Source: an uncultured Acetatifactor sp. (GTDB lineage Bacteria; Bacillota; Clostridia; Lachnospirales; Lachnospiraceae). Taken from it: a DNA stretch of 9,287 bases. The notes under the pieces are model-generated. The model was not told the origin of the DNA. It saw only the letters and a list, made by a program, of their open reading frames with translations, and did not search any database. Numbering within the stretch: position 1 is the first letter of the stretch; each line of letters starts with the position of its first letter. The stretch is taken from assembly GCA_910586515.1 (NCBI GenBank), contig CAJUGL010000090.1, positions 1-9,287 of the forward strand, read 5' to 3'. The translations under genes were made by a program, and so were the position numbers. Below, in pieces: positions 6,038 through 9,287 of the stretch.

Positions 6038-6841
6038 TTACTCTTCATCCTCCGTAAAATTGTCCACATCAGGATATCTCATATCCCCCTCAGCAAAATC
6101 GTCCTGAATAGAATATCTCATATCCTCCTCAGTAAAATCGTCCTCAATAGGATATCCCATATCCTCCTCAGTAAAATCGTCCTCAAAAGGATATGTCATA
6201 TCCCCCTCATTTCCGTCATATGAGTATCCTCCTTTAAAGGACTCCCCGTTTTCCCTATCATAGTGAAAAGAACTCGAAAGATACGCAAATGAGGGAAGGT
6301 AATCCAGATTTTCCTTTCTGGCTATCATTTTTGACAGAGTCCAAAACCATTTAAACAGGGCGGCTTCCCCATGGCCTTCCGTTTTATAACTCCAGTCAGC
6401 GCTTTCCGTATCCGCAAGAATGTCATCGCCGCTTTTCTCCAATGCGCTGCAAATCTTTGTCAGGTCATAGCCCTGTTGATACAGGTGGTGTTCTCCGCCT
6501 TCTTTCAGCAGCCTGACGAAGTTTTCGGGTATATCGCTTAAACTAACCGGCGGGTAGCCGATATACACCAAATCCTCCTCGTCCGTCTGCTCCAAATCCT
6601 CCATATACCACTCGCCGCCGTCAGAGATGATAGACGATATTTCCCACACAAGTTTTACAATTTGTTCTGATTCGTCAATCTCTAATCTGTCCCAGCAGTC
6701 CCATATACCGGGGTCTCCATCTTCTGTACATACCCTTGCCGCACACATGATTTCTGTTAATTTAGGGCTTTTAATGCTTATTGTGACATAATTACTGCTG
6801 CTGGAATTGGTCACAAAATCTGTTCTGATTTTCATAGCCAT
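6038..6841 (-). CDS. TDFVTNSSSSNY-start protein with four C-terminal 13-aa repeats, 267 aa; candidate radical SAM substrate
   Basis: No annotated domain is recognised in the middle. Three features stand out. First, the N-terminus MAMKIRTDFVTNSSSSNYVT matches the 'RTDFVTNSSSSSF' start that I know recurs on otherwise unrelated bacterial proteins, role unproven. Second, residues about 20-205 are an acidic, Trp-rich globular region with no signal peptide or membrane helix. Third, residues 213-264 are four tandem 13-residue repeats, consensus (G/E)DMxYPxxDDFTE, followed by DEE. The gene starts 9 nt after the radical SAM stop, and AAAGGA in that gap serves as its binding site. A second in-frame ATG at 6835 (MKIRTDF...) has better spacing (10 nt versus 4) and may be the true start. 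Leader-like N-terminus plus repeated C-terminal motifs beside a SPASM enzyme is the layout of multi-core RiPP precursors, but 267 residues is long for one. A substrate role is inference. Confidence 0.85.
   Translation of the reverse strand: MAMKIRTDFVTNSSSSNYVTISIKSPKLTEIMCAARVCTEDGDPGIWDCWDRLEIDESEQIVKLVWEISSIISDGGEWYMEDLEQTDEEDLVYIGYPPVSLSDIPENFVRLLKEGGEHHLYQQGYDLTKICSALEKSGDDILADTESADWSYKTEGHGEAALFKWFWTLSKMIARKENLDYLPSFAYLSSSFHYDRENGESFKGGYSYDGNEGDMTYPFEDDFTEEDMGYPIEDDFTEEDMRYSIQDDFAEGDMRYPDVDNFTEDEE
6050..6205 (-). repeat. Four 39-bp tandem repeats coding the (G/E)DMxYPxxDDFTE motif
   Basis: Four in-frame 39-bp units code GDMTYPFEDDFTE, EDMGYPIEDDFTE, EDMRYSIQDDFAE and GDMRYPDVDNFTE. Asp2, Met3, Tyr5, Asp9, Phe11 and Glu13 are kept in all four, while positions 4, 7 and 8 vary. 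The last unit is the most diverged. Retention of the same six residues while neighbours drift suggests selection for a repeated interaction or modification site. Confidence 0.9.
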
Positions 6842-6850
6842 CTTTTCCTT

Positions 6851-7927
6851 TCATCGATCCATTTTTCTATGTTCACTGCTGCAGAAAACAATTTCCGGCA
6901 TCAGCGGGCAGCCGCCCAGGCAAAGCTCCCGTTTTTTACAGTCCGGACATGCGCTGCGCATACGGTTCCGGAAATGTTCAAAGGCTTCGCTGTTCCATGC
7001 GTCTTCGATGGTACATGGCCTAAGCGCTACCCCATACCGCCCCTTCCGGTCAAAGCTGCAGGTTGACATCACCATGTCGGCGCCGATATAGCAGCTAAAT
7101 CTCCCGCCCTCGCAGGTATCCAGAGACTGGGGCAGGATGTTTCTGCAAAAGCGGATGGCTCCCGGCACATTGCAGCTGTCCATACCTACCCTGAAAGAAT
7201 GGTCTCTGTCTACCTGTGCAAAAAACCGCTTCACCCTTGGGTCCTCCGGCGCAAGTACATTTTCCCGGGTCCCCTGTCCGGCAGGTTTATGGAGGAGAAA
7301 GATAACTGCATTGACGCCCTTGGGAAAATCGTCCCTCTCCAGGCGCTCTATGGCTTCGTCAATGCTGTTTTGTCCCAGAACATAATGAATGTTCGTCTTC
7401 ACTCCCGCATCCAGGAGCATCCGGACAGCGTTGTGTGTATATGTGCTGCGGTACCAGCTCACAGCCACCGCCCCGCAGTATTTCCTGCAGACAACCGCCA
7501 ATTCCGGCGTCAGTCCATAGCCGGAGGTGGTGAAGTTGGGAACCAGGCCGTTTTCCCGGCAGATTTGAAGAAGCTCTTCAAAGTGTTCGTGCTGGTCCGG
7601 GTCACCCCGCCCGCCCAGGGCAAGCTGATTTGTCCTGCCCCGGCACTGCTCCGCAATCCATCGAAAATCGTCTATTGTCATATTCGGCTTTTCCGTTACT
7701 GCGCCGTTCTGGTAGCAGCCGATTCCCGCTTTCCGGCACAGCCCTGTTTTCCCATGGATACAATGCCCCATCACCCCCACATCAATGAGATGAGGAAACG
7801 ATGCCATAAACGGGTCTGCGCCGGTATCGCGGCCGTTTTCGATAATGCCGCTGCGGACATAGACTCCAGTCTCGTCATCGAACAGAGTGATAAAATGGTA
7901 CTTGGGATCTGTGATTTTACATTTCAT
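6851..7927 (-). CDS. Radical SAM/SPASM enzyme with unusual CX7CX6C cluster motif, 358 aa
   Basis: An iron-sulfur enzyme expected to cleave S-adenosylmethionine to a 5'-deoxyadenosyl radical and modify a peptide or protein. The strand before the first cysteine (HLIDVGVMGHC) and the glycine motif LALGGRGDP (102-110, equivalent to 'GGEP') fit the radical SAM barrel. The usual CX3CX2C is absent; the cysteines there are C56, C64 and C71 (CX7CX6C). The C-terminus is a SPASM domain: C272, C279, C290, then C327-x2-C330-x5-C336-x3-C340, an exact CX2CX5CX3C core, and C349. These would bind auxiliary Fe-S clusters, as in enzymes maturing ribosomal peptides and sulfatases. A GAGGGA lies about 10 nt before the ATG, which overlaps the stop of a possible 67-codon ORF by 4 nt. 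The NSSSS-repeat gene follows 9 nt later, so the two are surely co-transcribed. The enzyme class is firm; the substrate is unknown, and the neighbour is the best candidate. Confidence 0.9.
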   Translation of the reverse strand: MKCKITDPKYHFITLFDDETGVYVRSGIIENGRDTGADPFMASFPHLIDVGVMGHCIHGKTGLCRKAGIGCYQNGAVTEKPNMTIDDFRWIAEQCRGRTNQLALGGRGDPDQHEHFEELLQICRENGLVPNFTTSGYGLTPELAVVCRKYCGAVAVSWYRSTYTHNAVRMLLDAGVKTNIHYVLGQNSIDEAIERLERDDFPKGVNAVIFLLHKPAGQGTRENVLAPEDPRVKRFFAQVDRDHSFRVGMDSCNVPGAIRFCRNILPQSLDTCEGGRFSCYIGADMVMSTCSFDRKGRYGVALRPCTIEDAWNSEAFEHFRNRMRSACPDCKKRELCLGGCPLMPEIVFCSSEHRKMDR

Positions 7928-8127
7928 CTGTTTATCGTCCCTCTTCCTTTCCTCATTGCAGCATCTATTTTCAAGGTACGCGCCTTATCCTGAAAACACA
8001 TAATAAGGCATATCAAGGTTCTCCCGTACTGTTCTTCGTGGCGCCGTTCTTCCCGATGCTGTTCCTGCCCCAGTCCCTTTTCTGCGGCGTTGCCTTCCCC
8101 TTGATACGCATGCACCGATTGGGGCAT
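7924..8127 (-). CDS. Possible 67-codon ORF ahead of the radical SAM gene (doubtful)
   Basis: An ORF starting MPQSVHAYQGEGNAAEKG and ending KGRGTINR. Its TGA overlaps the radical SAM ATG in an ATGA arrangement, typical of translational coupling. GGAG lies 11 nt before its ATG and is part of the 18-bp palindrome at 8134-8151. It is rich in Gln, Glu and Arg with one short hydrophobic stretch (TLICLIMCF), and resembles no family I know. It fills the otherwise empty leader between promoter and enzyme, so it could be a small peptide (even a second substrate), a regulatory leader ORF, or chance. Composition does not settle it. Confidence 0.3.
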   Translation of the reverse strand: MPQSVHAYQGEGNAAEKGLGQEQHREERRHEEQYGRTLICLIMCFQDKARTLKIDAAMRKGRGTINR

Positions 8128-8133
8128 TGAGCG

Positions 8134-8151
8134 TATTTCTCCGGAGAAATA
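8134..8151. promoter_or_regulatory. 18-bp perfect palindrome in the radical SAM operon leader
   Basis: TATTTCTCCGGAGAAATA is an exact palindrome. It lies about 50 nt past the predicted transcription start. On the minus strand its right half supplies the GGAG that would serve the 67-codon ORF. As DNA it could bind a dimeric regulator; as RNA it can fold into a 7-bp stem with a CCGG loop, hiding the GGAG. By length alone it is unlikely in a window this size (about 0.035 expected at even base composition). No counterpart exists in the other promoter copy. Confidence 0.55.
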
Positions 8152-8155
8152 TCCC

Positions 8156-8273
8156 TTCGGACGGTCATTGTGAAGTTCCTGTCAAGGTGCGTTCCTTACA
8201 GAAAATAGTATAGCAGGCTTCCGTCTGCCAATTCGTAATTATTACGGGTATTCCACGCCCCATATCGAACACA
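8156..8273 (-). repeat. Right copy of the duplicated promoter/leader region
   Basis: Same orientation as the copy at 4253-4360, with matching blocks TTCGGACGGT (8156-8165), GTTCCTTA (8191-8198), AATAGTATAGCAGG (8204-8217), TTCGTAATTATTAC (8232-8245) and TATTCCAcGCC (from about 8249). The spacing between the two central blocks is identical in both copies (14 nt). Spacing to the downstream TTCGGACGGT block is 10 nt longer here. Confidence 0.7.
8204..8245 (-). promoter_or_regulatory. Promoter with palindromic upstream box, radical SAM operon
   Basis: On the minus strand: GTAATAATTACGAA, 14 nt, CCTGCTATACTATT, matching the promoter at 4290-4331 block for block. The extended -10 is TGC-TATACT (hexamer 8212-8207), with no clear TTGACA -35. 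Here the palindrome extends to 13 bp (CGTAAT-A-ATTACG). The predicted start is near 8200, giving a leader of about 270 nt to the radical SAM ATG, or about 73 nt to the 67-codon ORF, close to the leader length of the zinc-ribbon gene. Confidence 0.65.
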
Positions 8274-8275
8274 TC

Positions 8276-8312
8276 AAAAGGACTGCCGCATGGTAAATTG
8301 TGCGGCAGTCCT
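8276..8312 (-). terminator. Intrinsic terminator of the frameshifted gene
   Basis: A 12-bp perfect GC-rich stem, AGGACTGCCGCA (8279-8290) with TGCGGCAGTCCT (8301-8312), has a 10-nt loop. On the minus strand the stem runs into TTTTGATGTG (TTTT at 8279-8276). It lies 59 bp past the stop at 8371 and just before the radical SAM promoter, insulating the two units. Outer bases CATCA/TGATG can also pair. Confidence 0.8.
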
Positions 8313-8370
8313 CTGATGACCGTTTATGGTATCGTTTTCAGTCGTCCCACCGGCCAGGGATGGTGCGCAT

Positions 8371-9270
8371 TCAATCCTGATAGCCTAAATTCCTGCGATA
8401 CCGCTTAGCCTGATATTCCATGGCGCCCATATAATACAGCAGTTCCTCTTTAAGCCCTTTATCGTATATCTGAATGACCCGGTAAGCGCTTTCATTATCA
8501 TCCAAAAACCTTTCCGCCAATTCATTCATCAGATACCATGCAGCAGGCATTCCCGCTTCCGCTGCACTCTCCATGTACAAGTCGATACATTCCCTTTTCT
8601 GCATAGCCAGATATGTCACCCCTGCCTTGTCTGTCTTCACCTGATAATAGCCGATTTCCCCTTCTTCCAGGATAATCAGATCCTTCACCTTTGTCCGGGT
8701 ATCTATCATCTCTGACAGCGCATCCGCGTAAAAATTGCAGAAACGGTTCGCCCTGACGGAAAACTTTCAGCTCCAGCATATCCAGATATCCCTGGGCAGC
8801 CTCCAAGCTTACAAACCGTCGGCAGCTTGCGCCCTCTCCATACGCGGCGGTAAACGCATCCTGCAGATTCTCGGAAATACCCAGAGCTTTTTCCGCCCTA
8901 CAGAGAAGCTGCGGAAAGAATATGAAGTGCTGAAAACTGCCGTCAGGGATGACCTGAACCTTCAGGCTGACCCGGATGTATCCATATTCAGCGAGCTGCG
9001 GGAAATTTTTGCCGGGGATTTTTTCTATCTCAACCGGAGTACACATCCCTGGAAGTTGGAAGACAGATTTGTTCCTATTCCGGATGATGAAGTGCGCAGC
9101 GGGATAATTTCCGAATACAGTGCAATTTTCATGTCGGTATCGCTTGCAGGGAGAAGGCTTTATAATCCGGATCCAAACAGATATAGGTGCAGAGTACCGC
9201 GTTGTCGCCGGCAGGCGTATCCACCGCATCGCCTCACCGAAACGGGAGGATTGAAGTAAAAATATCTCAT
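8371..9270 (-). pseudogene. Frameshifted gene of unknown function, about 300 codons
   Basis: GAGGG sits 9 nt before an ATG at 9270, which begins MRYFYFNPPVSVR. Protein-like sequence then continues only by changing frame: GDAVDTPAGDNAVLCTYICL (from 9233), possibly DMKIALYSEIIP (near 9132), then ENLQDAFTAAYGEGA and LEAAQGYLDMLELKVF in another frame. Finally it returns to the first frame with SVRANRFCNFYADALSEM through MIDTRTKVKDLIILEEGEIG to the stop at 8371. Shifts fall near 9235, 9133, 9101 and 8761, the last at a run of four T. The final 112 codons alone look intact and could still be translated. No family is recognised. The other large genes here are intact, so decay is likelier than sequencing error, though clustered indel errors cannot be excluded. 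Between about 8895 and 9117 the plus strand also reads as a plausible acidic protein, so assignment of that middle piece is uncertain. Confidence 0.5.
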
Positions 9271-9287
9271 AAAATATTTCCCTCAAA

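Noticed and set aside
5541..6205. Regularly spaced repeats that might suggest a CRISPR array
   Set aside because: They are contiguous in-frame tandem repeats of 42 and 39 bp without unique spacers, inside two protein-coding genes.
8735..9259. 174-codon plus-strand gene at the right edge
   Set aside because: Its first and last thirds are antisense to better minus-strand readings and it has no clear binding site; only the middle part looks coding-like, which is reported as a separate observation.

Overview
The window looks like a chromosomal accessory stretch from a gut-type Clostridia bacterium, most likely Lachnospiraceae. This rests on roughly balanced GC content, AGGAGG-type ribosome binding sites, and two secreted proteins carrying the 'VFD-x-x-F-Y ... 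EGRQG-x-x-x-FN' module that I know from Lachnospiraceae surface proteins fused to CAP domains. It also rests on a DUF1905 protein typical of Firmicutes. The taxonomic call is an inference. Every convincing gene is on the minus strand, so transcription runs from high to low coordinates. I see no rRNA, tRNA, CRISPR array or insertion sequence.

In transcription order from the right edge: a frameshifted, probably dead gene (9270 to 8371) ends at a strong intrinsic terminator (8279-8312). Next comes a promoter/leader region (8273-8156), an 18-bp perfect palindrome (8134-8151) and a possible 67-codon ORF that overlaps the next start by 4 nt. Then follow a radical SAM/SPASM enzyme (7927-6851) and, 9 nt later, a protein that begins MAMKIRTDFVTNSSSSNY and ends in four 13-residue acidic/aromatic repeats (6841-6038). 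A stem-loop separates this from a CAP-domain lipoprotein (5915-4557). A second copy of the promoter/leader region (4360-4253) precedes a tail-anchored zinc-ribbon protein (4213-3911) and a secreted CAP-domain protein (3827-2727), which ends near a weak terminator-like hairpin. A Lhr-like DEVH helicase (2451-229) follows with its own extended -10 promoter, and the start of a DUF1905 gene (139-1) runs off the left edge.

The most interesting part is 2727-8273. Two transcription units, one headed by the radical SAM enzyme and its repeat-bearing neighbour and one headed by the zinc-ribbon protein and a secreted CAP protein, start from two copies of the same upstream region. Each copy has a 14-bp palindromic block and a 14-bp extended -10 block separated by exactly 14 nt. 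The second unit's CAP protein is a clear paralogue of the lipoprotein encoded after the first unit. My working model is one co-regulated system with a radical SAM peptide modifier, a candidate substrate with repeated target sites, a membrane-anchored zinc-ribbon accessory protein and two cell-surface CAP proteins. The co-regulation is supported directly by the sequence. The enzyme-substrate link is inferred from adjacency and repeat architecture.
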